Part shown: one piece after another, positions 17,641-27,118 of the stretch | How the letters are laid out: every line of letters starts with the position of its first letter | How positions within the stretch are numbered: position 1 is the stretch's first letter | NCBI GenBank assembly: GCA_017934185.1 | Contig: JAGBJY010000050.1 | Span: 1 to 64,000, forward strand | Length of the DNA: 64,000 nucleotides | From: Bacteroidales bacterium | GTDB taxonomy: Bacteria; Bacteroidota; Bacteroidia; Bacteroidales; UBA932 | Direction of reading: 5' to 3' | Notes under the pieces: generated by a model | Seen by the model: the letters and a program-made list of their open reading frames with translations, nothing else | What the model was told of the DNA's origin: nothing | The model's database searches: none | Made by a program: the position numbers and the translations under genes

Positions 17641-19404
17641 CTAGTCCTTGATGAAGGAGAAGTTGGCACCGCCCCACATCACCAGCCAGCTCTGGTTGGT
17701 GTACTCACGGCCGGCGGCAGTCACGTAGTCATACGCCAGGCCGATACCGGAAGCCGTATAGCTCCAGTCATGGGTTTCACCGAAGGCTGCCATGAACTTG
17801 CCGGAGATTTCATCATAGGTGAAATCAATGTCCACGGAAGTGTCGGCAATGCTGCGGTAGGTGGCCGAAGTGCCCGTACCACGGTACATGCAGGCATAGA
17901 CCTTGGGAACTGCCAAACCGCTGCCCGTCAAGTAGTTGGTAGCGAAGATGGTGCCGGCTTTCCAGACAATGCGGTAATGGTCGCCATCAATCTTCTCATA
18001 CGGCAGGGTGCCGATGAGCCAGGCGTCCTTGCCTTCAATCACACGCTTCTGCGCATCATCCGCGAAGCGGAAGGTTACATGGCTGTCATCGGCCTTCAGG
18101 ATTTCAATCTTGCGCGCTACAGCAGAACCGCTGGAACTGGTAGGAGCCATCATGGTATAATTGCCAAAGAACTCCTGTCCCACATTCTCACGGACTACCA
18201 GGGTTGTCCGGCCCTCGAAATTACCGCCCGAGGCGATAATCTGGGTGGCGCCCGGAGCCACACCCGTCACATTGCCTTCGGCATCCACCGTGGCAATGGA
18301 AGGATCTGCGCTGGACCAGGTGATGGCGAGGGTCTCGGGGGCGTTGATGGGACGCTGGGCGGCAGACAACTGGATGGTCTTGCCCACACGCACATAAGCG
18401 CTTTCCGGCGTGGTGTACACCTCACGGACAGACAGGTCACCGAAAACACCCACCTCGCTGAAGTAAACGGAAGAATAATACGAAGCGTAGTTCCTGTTGA
18501 ACTTGCAGCCGATGTAACGGGCGTTGGCGGTTTCATAGAAGCGGACCACCTGCCAGGTAGCAGCGGCACCTATCTCAAACTCGATGACACCCACGCTGGT
18601 CCAGTTCTCGCCGTCATTGCTGATATAGAACTCTGCTTCTCCCGGCCAGTAGCGCTCCAGGTAAGCAGTGCTGCTGCCATAGGGAACAAAGCCGATACCG
18701 TCGATGGGCGCCTGGCTCTTGAGGTCAATATACATGGAAGGAGCCGTTGCATTGGCATCGGCCGTGAGGTAGATATAGCTGGTGTAAATCCCATCATAGA
18801 AGCGCTCGGGATAGGCACTGGTGCTGTAGGGCGTCCAGTCGGTGCCGCCAACATACTGCTTGTCCTCCAGGCCCTCGATGGTGCCCAGATAGATGATGGT
18901 ATAGCGGTTGCGGATGTTCCAGGTGAAAGTGTTCAGGTTCTCACCCACCTCAGCGGGACCGCTCACCACTTCCAGGGTAAGTTTGGCATCGGTGTACTCA
19001 TCCATGTGAATGAGGTCGTCGCTTTGGTCCAGCACCACGCGGATGTCCGAAGAGGAAACCCTTTCCCCGGCGGGGATGGTCACCTTGTCATGGCCTTCCA
19101 CAAAGTGCCAGGTGCCTTCCGGCAGACCTTCCAGCTTGGCTTTCACCTCAATGGGCTGGGCCTGGGCCAGGTTCAGCTGCACATGGAAGGAAGCGGTGTC
19201 TTCCGGAATTTCCACACCCAGCGGATTGGAATTGTAGACGCTCTTGTAAACATTGTTGTTCTGGAGCTCGTTCACATACACCTTCACCCCGGTGAAAGAT
19301 TCTTTTTCAACGGGATACAGCGGCGTGCCGGGAACCAGTTCATCCTGGCAGGCGAACAGGGCAAGGGCGGAGAGGCCCAACAAAAATATACTCAGTTTTT
19401 TCAT
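17641..19404 (-). CDS. Surface lipoprotein: DUF1735, discoidin-like and Ig-like domains
   Basis: 587 residues with lipoprotein signal MKKLSIFLLGLSALALFAC (Cys19). Domain order is a DUF1735 beta-sandwich (about 35-140), an F5/8 type C (discoidin) carbohydrate-binding module (about 160-330; residues GWFV-like jelly-roll with ARYIGCKFNRN), a bacterial Ig-like Big_2 domain (about 335-415; ITWSSADPSIATVD) and a C-terminal lipocalin-like beta region (about 425-587). It is probably a surface glycan-binding protein of the locus, like the protein in the same position of a Bacteroides N-glycan locus. It is the last gene before the terminator and lies 14 bases after the LamG lipoprotein gene. No catalytic motif is seen. 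Confidence 0.85.
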   Translation of the reverse strand: MKKLSIFLLGLSALALFACQDELVPGTPLYPVEKESFTGVKVYVNELQNNNVYKSVYNSNPLGVEIPEDTASFHVQLNLAQAQPIEVKAKLEGLPEGTWHFVEGHDKVTIPAGERVSSSDIRVVLDQSDDLIHMDEYTDAKLTLEVVSGPAEVGENLNTFTWNIRNRYTIIYLGTIEGLEDKQYVGGTDWTPYSTSAYPERFYDGIYTSYIYLTADANATAPSMYIDLKSQAPIDGIGFVPYGSSTAYLERYWPGEAEFYISNDGENWTSVGVIEFEIGAAATWQVVRFYETANARYIGCKFNRNYASYYSSVYFSEVGVFGDLSVREVYTTPESAYVRVGKTIQLSAAQRPINAPETLAITWSSADPSIATVDAEGNVTGVAPGATQIIASGGNFEGRTTLVVRENVGQEFFGNYTMMAPTSSSGSAVARKIEILKADDSHVTFRFADDAQKRVIEGKDAWLIGTLPYEKIDGDHYRIVWKAGTIFATNYLTGSGLAVPKVYACMYRGTGTSATYRSIADTSVDIDFTYDEISGKFMAAFGETHDWSYTASGIGLAYDYVTAAGREYTNQSWLVMWGGANFSFIKD

Positions 19405-19418
19405 AAGGCTCTTCTGGT

Positions 19419-20642
19419 TTATTTACCGTCAATACGGACGTCCGGAATCCAAGGGAAGTCTGTGGCGGCATGGGCGCGGCCGGCGCCTTCCTCAGCACCC
19501 AGGGAGTAATCGGTAAAGCTCGTACCGGTACCTTCGTTGAACTTGTAGTAGCACATCAGGCCCTCGGAAGCGGGGTCGCAGGAGTACATGTTGTTCTGAA
19601 TCTCGGCCTGGCTGCGGGCAACGGACCAGAAGCGCATCTCGGCAAACATGGCATTGGCCTTGAAATAGCTGCCGCTGCTGGCCATCTGGAAGTTGGAGCC
19701 ACCGTCGCCGCCGTTTTCATCAAGGGTGTAGGAATTACCTCCCACATCCAGGGAGTTGTCCAGCTGGCCGTTGATGTAAAGCAGCACCTGGGAGCCGTTG
19801 CACACAAAGGCAATGTGATACCAGGTATTGATATTAAACAGGGTCTGGCTCTCAAACTGGGTCCCCTGGGTCTTGATTTGCAGGCGGTTACCCTCAATAG
19901 GAGCATCACCGAAACGGACGTAAATTTCATTGCCGGACAGGGTTACATTCAGGATGGCCTGGTTGTTCAACTGGCCAATGCCCGTTCCCAGCTGGTCCAT
20001 GTTCACGTTCACCTCCCAGGTCCACTGGGTGAAGGTACTCACCTTTCCGTTGAACATACCCAAAATCTTGGAATTGGTATTGACCTTGGGGACATCCTGG
20101 ATGGGCAGGCGGTTCAGTACGTACACCATGGAAGCGGCCGATTCCAGCACTTCCACCTTGGCATCCTGGCTCTTCAGGGTAACAGGAATGGCATATTTAA
20201 GGCCGGAGTCCACCATCTCGTCGGTGAGGGGCTTTACATGCACACGCAGGGAAGAGGACATGGACTGTCCCTTGAGCACCTTCACCTGGGTGACGGGATT
20301 GTCCTCGGCATCCGTGATGGAGAAAAAGTCATCGGGAAGCGGGACATAGGTGGTAGACTTGCGCTTGTTGAATTTCTCAAGTGCAGTGGCGTCCTTGGCC
20401 AGGGTAAAGCTGCAGTCTTCGGCGGCAGGATCCGTAAGGCGGATGGCCGTTTCCACAAATACTTCCTCCATGCCCAGGGTAATGCCCTGTGAAGCATAAG
20501 CCTGGGTCTGGGTCTGGGCAATGAAGGCTACTCCGCTGCCCACACCCGAAAGGGGTGCGTATTCGGCATTATGGCAGGCAGAGAGTGCCACCAGGGCAAG
20601 GCCCGCTGCCACGTATTTTATAATGGTATTTTTCATTGTCAT
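19419..20642 (-). CDS. Surface lipoprotein: DUF1735 plus LamG/concanavalin-like domain
   Basis: 407 residues; the second ATG (20636, MKNTIIK) is an equally good start. The lipoprotein signal ends at LVALSAC. DUF1735 occupies about residues 30-175. A laminin-G/concanavalin-like lectin fold occupies about 190-395, with landmarks such as NTWYHIAFVCNGSQVLLYING and EMRFWSVARSQAEI. It is predicted to be an outer-surface glycan-binding protein. It is fourth in the SusC-SusD-GH18-LamG-discoidin operon, with six bases to the GH18 gene, and would hold the glycan near the endoglycosidase. A catalytic role is unlikely. Confidence 0.87.
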   Translation of the reverse strand: MTMKNTIIKYVAAGLALVALSACHNAEYAPLSGVGSGVAFIAQTQTQAYASQGITLGMEEVFVETAIRLTDPAAEDCSFTLAKDATALEKFNKRKSTTYVPLPDDFFSITDAEDNPVTQVKVLKGQSMSSSLRVHVKPLTDEMVDSGLKYAIPVTLKSQDAKVEVLESAASMVYVLNRLPIQDVPKVNTNSKILGMFNGKVSTFTQWTWEVNVNMDQLGTGIGQLNNQAILNVTLSGNEIYVRFGDAPIEGNRLQIKTQGTQFESQTLFNINTWYHIAFVCNGSQVLLYINGQLDNSLDVGGNSYTLDENGGDGGSNFQMASSGSYFKANAMFAEMRFWSVARSQAEIQNNMYSCDPASEGLMCYYKFNEGTGTSFTDYSLGAEEGAGRAHAATDFPWIPDVRIDGK

Positions 20643-20648
20643 GACGGT

Positions 20649-21806
20649 TTAATAGATGCGGGGGTTCATGATCTGGATGGCTTTTCTGAGCCAGGGATAA
20701 GTGCAGGCGTAACCTTCAAAGGCCTTGTATTTACCTTCCTGTCCACTGAGCTCAACCTCACCGGAAGCAGCGTACTCATACTCCATGTGGTAGGTGCCCA
20801 CACCGCCTTTGCGGTAGGTCTTGCCATCATAAGAAGGATTCCACATGGCAAAGCCGTGCAGGGAAGGAACGCGGCTGCCGTCGGGACGGGTGAAGTTTAC
20901 ACCGCCCTTGGCGGCATAGGCCTCAAAGTTCTCACAGACAATGAGTTTGTTGGCCACCTGCTCGGCGGTAAGTCCTATATCCTCACCTTCTGCCTTGAGC
21001 CAGTGGTTTACCTGACGGTTGTAACGGTTCTGCAAGGACGTCTCGCTGTACTCGCCATAGGCCTGGAGGATGAAGTAGTCAAAGGCATCGGCATACTTCT
21101 TATCCATAGCCTCAGGCTCACCGTCAATCACCAGGAGCTTGCCCTTACCGGCACGGGGACCCAGTTCTGTGGCAAGGGTGTTGACGAAGGCTTCCATGAT
21201 TTCGGGACCGGCACGCCAGAGTTCCTTTTCGGTGGCGAAAGGCTGGGCATAGCTGGGCTCGGCATCCAGGTCAAAGCCGTCGTAGTCATACTTGGCAATG
21301 GTGTCCAGGATGGCCTTGGCATATTTTTCCGTAGCGGCAATATGCTCTTCCATGGTTTCACCCCAGCCCCAGAAGTCGTGGCGCCAGTTTTCGCCCTCAT
21401 AGTTGGCGGGGGCGGGAGGAGTAATCTGGTCGCCGATGTCGAAGACCAGGAAGCAAACCAGGGCCTTGGTGCCCTTCAGTTCGCGGACTTTACGGTAGTC
21501 TTCCAGTTTTTCCTTGGAGGGATTGGCCCAGCCGCCCCACATGGACACAAAGTCCACGCTGTCGGGAAGGCCCATCATGGAATGCTCCATGGAAGAGCCG
21601 GTGCCGGTCCAGTTGCCAAACCAGCCGAAGGCGACGGAATGGTCGGTCTGCTTGTAAGCACGCAGGGCCTCATAATAAGCATCATCCTTTACCAGGCCGG
21701 TAAGTTTGATGGGGTTCTGTACCTGGGTCTCCGTCCATTTCTGGCAAGCGCAGACAGAGGCCAGAACGATGCCTGTTACCAGGAGTGTTTTATAGATACT
21801 TTTCAT
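20649..21806 (-). CDS. GH18 endo-beta-N-acetylglucosaminidase-like lipoprotein
   Basis: 385 residues with a lipoprotein signal (MKSIYKTLLVTGIVLASVCAC). A TIM-barrel GH18 domain fills the rest. The catalytic signature is intact at residues 176-183, DGFDLDAE, matching DxxDxDxE with Glu183 as proton donor. Strand motifs FGWFGNW (60-66) and VSMWGGW (88-93) support the endo-acting N-glycanase group. Such enzymes cut between the two core GlcNAc residues of N-glycans and release the glycan at the cell surface. Directly downstream of SusD and next to DUF1735 lipoproteins, this is the arrangement of Bacteroides high-mannose N-glycan loci. Catalytic competence is seen; substrate is inferred. Confidence 0.9.
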   Translation of the reverse strand: MKSIYKTLLVTGIVLASVCACQKWTETQVQNPIKLTGLVKDDAYYEALRAYKQTDHSVAFGWFGNWTGTGSSMEHSMMGLPDSVDFVSMWGGWANPSKEKLEDYRKVRELKGTKALVCFLVFDIGDQITPPAPANYEGENWRHDFWGWGETMEEHIAATEKYAKAILDTIAKYDYDGFDLDAEPSYAQPFATEKELWRAGPEIMEAFVNTLATELGPRAGKGKLLVIDGEPEAMDKKYADAFDYFILQAYGEYSETSLQNRYNRQVNHWLKAEGEDIGLTAEQVANKLIVCENFEAYAAKGGVNFTRPDGSRVPSLHGFAMWNPSYDGKTYRKGGVGTYHMEYEYAASGEVELSGQEGKYKAFEGYACTYPWLRKAIQIMNPRIY

Positions 21807-21824
21807 ATTCTGTCAGTTAAGGAA

Positions 21825-23351
21825 TTAACGCTGCCACCACATTTTGGTAAGGTAGTCATCGGCACCGCCCAGCAGCTGCACGGCGGCCTGGTAATTCTCA
21901 CGGTTGTTCACAGCCTCCTTGGGATCGAAGGGAACGCGGTTGGGAATCTGGGCGCCCGTGACGGAGGCGGGAGAAAGGGTGAAGACCTGGGGATAACCGG
22001 TACGGCGGATTTCATTCCAGCCTTCGTCGCCGCAAGGGAAGAGCGCCAGCCATTTCTGGGTGATGATGCGCTCCAGCTTGCGCTCGTCGCTGTCACCTTC
22101 GGCCCAGGCAATGGTGATGGTGCTCACGCGCGGGTAGGCGCTGCGGCCGTAGCCGCCATCGGCATTCACATAATTGGCCTGCAGGGAAGTTGCATCGGCA
22201 AGGTATGTGTCGGCACCGGAGGCGCCCCACTGGGCGAAGGAGGCACGGATACCGTCATCATACAGCTCCTTGGCGCTGCCGCCCATGCTCCAGCCTGCCA
22301 GGGCACCTTCGGCGCGGCAGAAGAACATTTCGGCGGCGGTCATCCACACACCGCGGGTAGAGGATTCCACATTCGCCGCGGAATACAGGCCCTTGGCGGT
22401 GGGATTGTCACCAATCGAAGCCGATGCAGGGCAGCCGATGACCGCGCGGGGACCGGCCGTTGCCGTGGGCTTGAAGTAGAGGGTGAGGCGGGGGTCGTTG
22501 TAACCGGTGAGGTAAGACTCAATGTCGGCGCAGGCGCGGCTGTCACCCCATTCCACGGAAGTCTTGTACTGTCCGTTGGGCATAAAGCCGATGGTGCAGT
22601 TGTCCTCGTTGGCGGTGATTACACCGGACTGGACGGCGGCTTCGGCAACGGCCTGGGCCTTGGCAGGATCGGCAAAGCGCATGCGCACGGCAATGCGGAG
22701 CTTCAGGGAGTTGGCATAACGGACCCACTGGGCCATCTTGCCGGCATACACCAGGTCCTTGGCGGGAACGCCCATGGTAAGGGAAGGATCGGCCTGGACC
22801 ATGGGGCCCAGGATACCGGTGGCGTGGTCCAGGTTGTCCAGCAGGAAGTAATACACCTCTTTCTGGCTGGCATAGCTGCCGTCATCGGCGATGGGGAAAG
22901 GACCGTAAGTATCGGTGAGACGGAGCATTACGGACGCATGGATAATCTGGGCCCAGCAGTAGAAGGGGTTATCCTTTTCTACCCGGAGGCCCAGCTCACG
23001 CATGGCCGTGGAAACCTTGGGCAGGCAGTCACGGTAAGGGTACGAAAGCCAGCCTTCCGGGGCGTTCATCCGCACGAAATTGGTGGTCCATTTAGGTTGG
23101 GTATGGGTCATGTACCGCGCGCAGTAGTTACCAATCAGGTCTACATTCATCTGATAGGTGTTCTCCTGCTCCGGGAAGGCCTGGTTCTCCAGGGCCTGGA
23201 TCTGGGACATGAGCGCCCAGCCGTCGCGGTTCATTTCTTCGTCATTGGTTTTTCCGCCGGGACGGTTGATATCCTCAAAAAGTTTGGCACAGGACGTAGT
23301 CATCACCAGCGCGGAAAGAACAGCTGCAGTATAGATAAATAACTTTTTCAT
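21825..23351 (-). CDS. SusD/RagB family nutrient-binding outer membrane lipoprotein
   Basis: 508 residues from MKKLFIY (23351); an ATG four codons earlier is possible but the signal begins at MKK. The lipoprotein signal ends at LVMTTSC. The sequence is rich in helices with aromatic pockets, as in SusD-like proteins of the SusD_2 type (FAQWGASGADTYLAD; EGDSDERKLERIITQKWLALFPCGDEGWNEIRRTGYP is split here only by position, about 410-450). It caps the TonB-dependent transporter encoded 13 bases upstream and binds the incoming oligosaccharide at the cell surface. By context the ligand is a high-mannose N-glycan. Confidence 0.92.
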   Translation of the reverse strand: MKKLFIYTAAVLSALVMTTSCAKLFEDINRPGGKTNDEEMNRDGWALMSQIQALENQAFPEQENTYQMNVDLIGNYCARYMTHTQPKWTTNFVRMNAPEGWLSYPYRDCLPKVSTAMRELGLRVEKDNPFYCWAQIIHASVMLRLTDTYGPFPIADDGSYASQKEVYYFLLDNLDHATGILGPMVQADPSLTMGVPAKDLVYAGKMAQWVRYANSLKLRIAVRMRFADPAKAQAVAEAAVQSGVITANEDNCTIGFMPNGQYKTSVEWGDSRACADIESYLTGYNDPRLTLYFKPTATAGPRAVIGCPASASIGDNPTAKGLYSAANVESSTRGVWMTAAEMFFCRAEGALAGWSMGGSAKELYDDGIRASFAQWGASGADTYLADATSLQANYVNADGGYGRSAYPRVSTITIAWAEGDSDERKLERIITQKWLALFPCGDEGWNEIRRTGYPQVFTLSPASVTGAQIPNRVPFDPKEAVNNRENYQAAVQLLGGADDYLTKMWWQR

Positions 23352-23364
23352 AATCGTGCTCATT

Positions 23365-26300
23365 TTAGAACTTCATCCTGACATTGAAACCGAACGAGCG
23401 CAAACTGGGCTGCATGAAGTAGTCCACGCCTTGGTAATAAGTACCGGTGGAGGCAACGGCTTCGGGGTCAAACGGGGCCCGCTTGAAGAGCATCAGGAGG
23501 TTGTTGCCGGTTACGCCCACATAGAGCTGCTTGCCGCCAATCCACTTGGAAGGAATGTTATAGCCGATATGGGCCTCCTGCAGGCGGACGTTGGTGGCAT
23601 CATAGATATAGTTCTGCCAGACGGGGGAAGAGCCACCCACCACGGAGTAGAACTGCTCGGCCGAAATGGTGCCGGTATTCACGGGGAAGCCGCCGGCAGC
23701 ACGCATATCGGCCGAAGCCTTGGAAACGCCGTAGGCGTCCAGCATGGCCTGCGTCTGGGAAATCACAATGCCGCCCAGGCGGGCCGAGATGAGGAAGCCC
23801 AGGTTCACGCCCTTGAAGGTGAACTCATTGTTCCAGCCCAGGTTGGCCTTGGGCAGAACAGAGCCGCGGTAGATGGGGTTGTCGGCGATGGTCTGGCGGA
23901 TGATGTTGCCATTGCTGTCCAGGGCCGCATTGCCCTCATTGTCCAGGGCTATGGTGGTGTAGTCGTACATGTCACCCATGGTGCCGCCCTTCTTCAGGAT
24001 GACGCCGATGCCGTCCAGACCGCCCTTGGCAATGATTTTGTCGGGGTCGGAGGGATCCAGTTCCACAATCTTGTTGCGGTTCATGGAATAGGTGAAATTG
24101 CTGTGCCAGCCAAAGCCGCCCCAGGTCTTGTTCACGCCCAGGGACAGTTCCAGACCAATGTTCTGGACGTTACCGGACTGATACAGTTCGCTGGTGTAAC
24201 CGGTGCTGGCCGAAATGGGCCGATAGAGGGCCTGGTTGTAAGTATTGGACTTGTACCAGGTGGCGTCCAGGGTGAGGTCGCCGCCCAGCCACTGGGACTG
24301 GATACCCACTTCCCAGGAGTTGGTGCGCTCCGGCAGATAGGTCTCCGGATACTTCACGGTAGAGGCCGAATAGTCATATTCGCTGGAAGAGAAGGACCAG
24401 TTCCAGGGAGAAGAGGCGTTCACGGGAATGGGGGAACCCACGGAAGCCCAACTGGCACGCACCTTCAGGTAGCTCCACCAGTCGGGGAGTTTCACCATCT
24501 GGGAGATGATGCCGGACACACCCACGGAAGGATAGAAGAAAGCGTAGTTGCTGGTGTTGGAGAGGGCGGAATCCCAGTCCTCACGGCCGGTAAGGGTCAG
24601 ATACACCATGCTCTTCCACCCCAGTTCCACATTGGCAAACACGGCCACGGTGTTGTGGAGGGTCTTGGAATAGGAAGGACGGTTGTCGTTGTGGGCCGTA
24701 CGATAGTCGATGGCATTGGGCGAGAACACGTTGGACGGGCCGCGGAGACCTCCCTGGAAGCCGTTCACCTCATAATGGGTGTAGGCGTAGGAGGTGCCGA
24801 TGTTGGAAGACAGGGAGAAGTTTTCCCAGGTCTTGTTGATATTGGCCATAAGGTCGCCGTAGAGGGACTGGTCGTCGGTCTTGCTCTGGGCATAGAAACC
24901 ATAGGGGGAACCGGCGGTGAAGATGCTCAGGGTGGAGGCATAGCGCTTGTTCTCACTCTGGGAAATGGCATCGTCCCAACGGACACGTCCGGTGACGTCC
25001 AACCACTTGGTAATCTGATACTTCAGGGATCCGGACACCATGTAACGGTGCTTGTTGTTGGTGCGGTCCATGCGCTTGGCCACCCAGTAAGGATTCTGCT
25101 TGTACAGGTCGTTGCCGTACTGCCAGTTCTGCACATAGATTTCGCGGGAGGGATCATAGACCTCGAAGGCGCGCACGGCGTTGAAGTCTTCGCCGCGAGG
25201 GAAGAGGTACAGGCCGGTGAGCGGGTTGAAGTACTGACCCTGGGCCATCATGTTGGCATCCTTTTCCTTGGTGAAGGAGAGGGAGACATCCAGGGTGAGT
25301 TTGTCGTCCAGCATGGAGGTGGTGTTGCGGAACGCAGCATTGTAACGGTCATAGGTGTTGCCCATGATGATACCGCGGGCGTTGTCCGTACCCAGGGAAA
25401 GGTAAGTCTGGTTCTTGGCATTGCCCGTAGTGAGGGCCACGCTGTTCTGGATGTCGTAACCGGTCTGGAAGAACTTGCGGGGCTCAAAGCCGGTTCCGGT
25501 TCCTTCCGTGCCCCAGGACATGGTTTCGCCGGGACGGTTGCCGTAAGTGTTCTGGAACTCCGGCATCACAAAGGCGTTGGAGAAGGAAGTGTTGTTGGCG
25601 AGCGACACGGAAATCTTGCCTTCCTGACCCTTCTTGGTGGTAATCATAATCACACCCTGGGCGGCGGAAGAGCCGTAAAGGGCGGCAGCGGCCGGACCGG
25701 AGAGCACAGAGATGGACTCAATGTCTTCGGGGTTCAGGTCGGCAATGCCTTCGGAACCCGGCTGGGTGGCATAGATACCGCCGGAGATTTCACCGTTGTT
25801 GCGGTTGGTAATGGGCACACCGTCAATCACATAGAGCGCCTGGTTGGACTGCTCGATGGACTTGGGGCCACGCATCACCACACGGGTGGCACCACCCACA
25901 CCTGCAGAAGAGGTGTTGATGTTCACACCGGCCACTTTACCGGCCAGGGTGCTCATGACGTTGGTAGACTTCACCGTGGTGAGGTCGCCGGAGTCCACTT
26001 TCTGAACATTGTAGCTCAGGGCCTTGGCGGCACGGCGGATACCGAGGGCCGTCACAACCACTTCGTTAAGAACGTCTGTGTCATTCTGAAGAACAACATC
26101 GATGACGCTGCGGCCTGCCACGGGAATGGTCTGGGTGGCCATACCGATGTACGACACTTCCAGGGTTGCATTCTCGTCACAGGACAGTTCATAGTTGCCG
26201 TCCAGATCTGTCGTGGTTCCCGTTGAGGTACCCACCACAAAAATGCCGGCGCCGATGAGAGATTCACCCCCCCCATCGGTCACAGTTCCCCTCACCACGT

Positions 26301-26382
26301 GCTGTGCATAGCCCGTCATGGCAGACAGGCACAGCACGCCAGCAGCGGAGAGAACTGCCAACAAATGCTTTGATTTGAACAT
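23365..26382 (-). CDS. SusC/RagA family TonB-linked outer membrane transporter
   Basis: 1005 residues with a signal peptide (cleavage near GYA-QHV). Domain order is a carboxypeptidase-regulatory-like domain (about 30-105), the TonB-dependent plug (about 110-240; VVVTALGIRRAAKALSYNVQ and the RGPKSIEQSNQALYVIDGVP region), and a 22-strand barrel ending in the aromatic C-terminus FNVRMKF. It imports a glycan together with SusD using TonB energy. It is the first gene of the operon and has a recognisable promoter upstream. Codons 37-39 are encoded by a run of eight G, unusual for a coding region and a possible slippage site. As sequenced it is in frame and full length. Confidence 0.94.
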   Translation of the reverse strand: MFKSKHLLAVLSAAGVLCLSAMTGYAQHVVRGTVTDGGGESLIGAGIFVVGTSTGTTTDLDGNYELSCDENATLEVSYIGMATQTIPVAGRSVIDVVLQNDTDVLNEVVVTALGIRRAAKALSYNVQKVDSGDLTTVKSTNVMSTLAGKVAGVNINTSSAGVGGATRVVMRGPKSIEQSNQALYVIDGVPITNRNNGEISGGIYATQPGSEGIADLNPEDIESISVLSGPAAAALYGSSAAQGVIMITTKKGQEGKISVSLANNTSFSNAFVMPEFQNTYGNRPGETMSWGTEGTGTGFEPRKFFQTGYDIQNSVALTTGNAKNQTYLSLGTDNARGIIMGNTYDRYNAAFRNTTSMLDDKLTLDVSLSFTKEKDANMMAQGQYFNPLTGLYLFPRGEDFNAVRAFEVYDPSREIYVQNWQYGNDLYKQNPYWVAKRMDRTNNKHRYMVSGSLKYQITKWLDVTGRVRWDDAISQSENKRYASTLSIFTAGSPYGFYAQSKTDDQSLYGDLMANINKTWENFSLSSNIGTSYAYTHYEVNGFQGGLRGPSNVFSPNAIDYRTAHNDNRPSYSKTLHNTVAVFANVELGWKSMVYLTLTGREDWDSALSNTSNYAFFYPSVGVSGIISQMVKLPDWWSYLKVRASWASVGSPIPVNASSPWNWSFSSSEYDYSASTVKYPETYLPERTNSWEVGIQSQWLGGDLTLDATWYKSNTYNQALYRPISASTGYTSELYQSGNVQNIGLELSLGVNKTWGGFGWHSNFTYSMNRNKIVELDPSDPDKIIAKGGLDGIGVILKKGGTMGDMYDYTTIALDNEGNAALDSNGNIIRQTIADNPIYRGSVLPKANLGWNNEFTFKGVNLGFLISARLGGIVISQTQAMLDAYGVSKASADMRAAGGFPVNTGTISAEQFYSVVGGSSPVWQNYIYDATNVRLQEAHIGYNIPSKWIGGKQLYVGVTGNNLLMLFKRAPFDPEAVASTGTYYQGVDYFMQPSLRSFGFNVRMKF
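26267..26274 (-). repeat. G8 homopolymer within the susC-like gene
   Basis: Eight consecutive G on the coding strand (C on the plus strand) encode Gly37-39 near the N-terminus. A one-base slip would frameshift the transporter after about 37 residues. Confidence 0.85.
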
Positions 26383-26435
26383 AGTTAGTTTGAGTTATTG
26401 TGTTTGGTTTAGTATTTTTATGTGGTATGGGAGGT

Positions 26436-26466
26436 CAAAGATAAGGCTTTTTTCTGAAAATACAAA
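26436..26466 (-). promoter_or_regulatory. Promoter of the SusC/SusD operon
   Basis: On the minus strand a TTTG (26466-26463) and TATCTTTG (26443-26436) are separated by 19 bases, close to the Bacteroidetes -33/-7 consensus. The leader would be about 45-50 bases. The -33 element lies at the tail of the preceding operon's terminator. Confidence 0.7.
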
Positions 26467-26492
26467 AAAGCCGGCCCCCGAAAAGGCCGGCT
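26463..26492 (-). terminator. Terminator of the rnf operon
   Basis: On the minus strand AGCCGGCC (26492-26485) pairs with GGCCGGCT (26476-26469) around an eight-base loop, followed by a T run (26468-26464). It lies 23 bases after the rnfA stop. Confidence 0.9.
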
Positions 26493-26515
26493 CAAGGATT
26501 CAAAAATTCGCCAAA

Positions 26516-27115
26516 TTATTTCACCATACCACTGAAGCCCATGAAAGCCAGGGCCAGGATACCCACGCTGATGACGGCGATGGGAACACCCTTGAAGGCC
26601 TTGGGCACGTCGTTCATGGCGAGGTGCTCACGGATACCGGCAAAAATAACCATGGCCAGGCCGTAGCCCAGGGAGGTGGCAAAGGCATATACCAGGGCCT
26701 GTCCCAGGTTGAGCATACCGCCGGGAACAAAAGCGAACTCCTTGGTAACCACGTTGATGGCAACACCCAGCACCGCGCAGTTGGTGGTAATCAGGGGAAG
26801 GAAAATACCCAGGGCCTGATACAGGGACGGGCTCACCTTCTTAAGGACAATTTCCACCATCTGCACCAGGGCTGCAATGACCAGGATAAAGGCAATGGTC
26901 TGCAGGAATTCAATCTGGAAAGGAACCAGCAGGTACTGGTTAATCAAGTAGGTTACCAGCGTTGCCAGGGTAATGACAAAGCACACGGCCATGGACATGC
27001 CGGTGGCGGTGGACAGCTTGTTGGAAACACCCAGGAAGGGGCAGATACCCAGGAACTGGGCCAGGACGATATTGTTGACAAAAATCGCCGATACGATAAT
27101 GAGAAAGTATTCCAT
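26516..27115 (-). CDS. rnfA: Rnf complex subunit RnfA
   Basis: 199 residues with six transmembrane helices. The opening [29 protein letters not shown] is the RnfA/NqrE hallmark, with the membrane cysteine that helps bind the intramembrane iron-sulfur centre with RnfE. The complex moves electrons between ferredoxin and NAD+ while pumping Na+ or H+. The gene is last in the operon, three bases after rnfE, and is followed by a strong terminator. Confidence 0.95.
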   Translation of the reverse strand: MEYFLIIVSAIFVNNIVLAQFLGICPFLGVSNKLSTATGMSMAVCFVITLATLVTYLINQYLLVPFQIEFLQTIAFILVIAALVQMVEIVLKKVSPSLYQALGIFLPLITTNCAVLGVAINVVTKEFAFVPGGMLNLGQALVYAFATSLGYGLAMVIFAGIREHLAMNDVPKAFKGVPIAVISVGILALAFMGFSGMVK

Positions 27116-27118
27116 AGC

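Noticed and set aside
17626..17669. Earlier start codon of the PPC-domain protein
   Set aside because: The extension is unrelated to the family and runs across the -7 box and the terminator hairpin.
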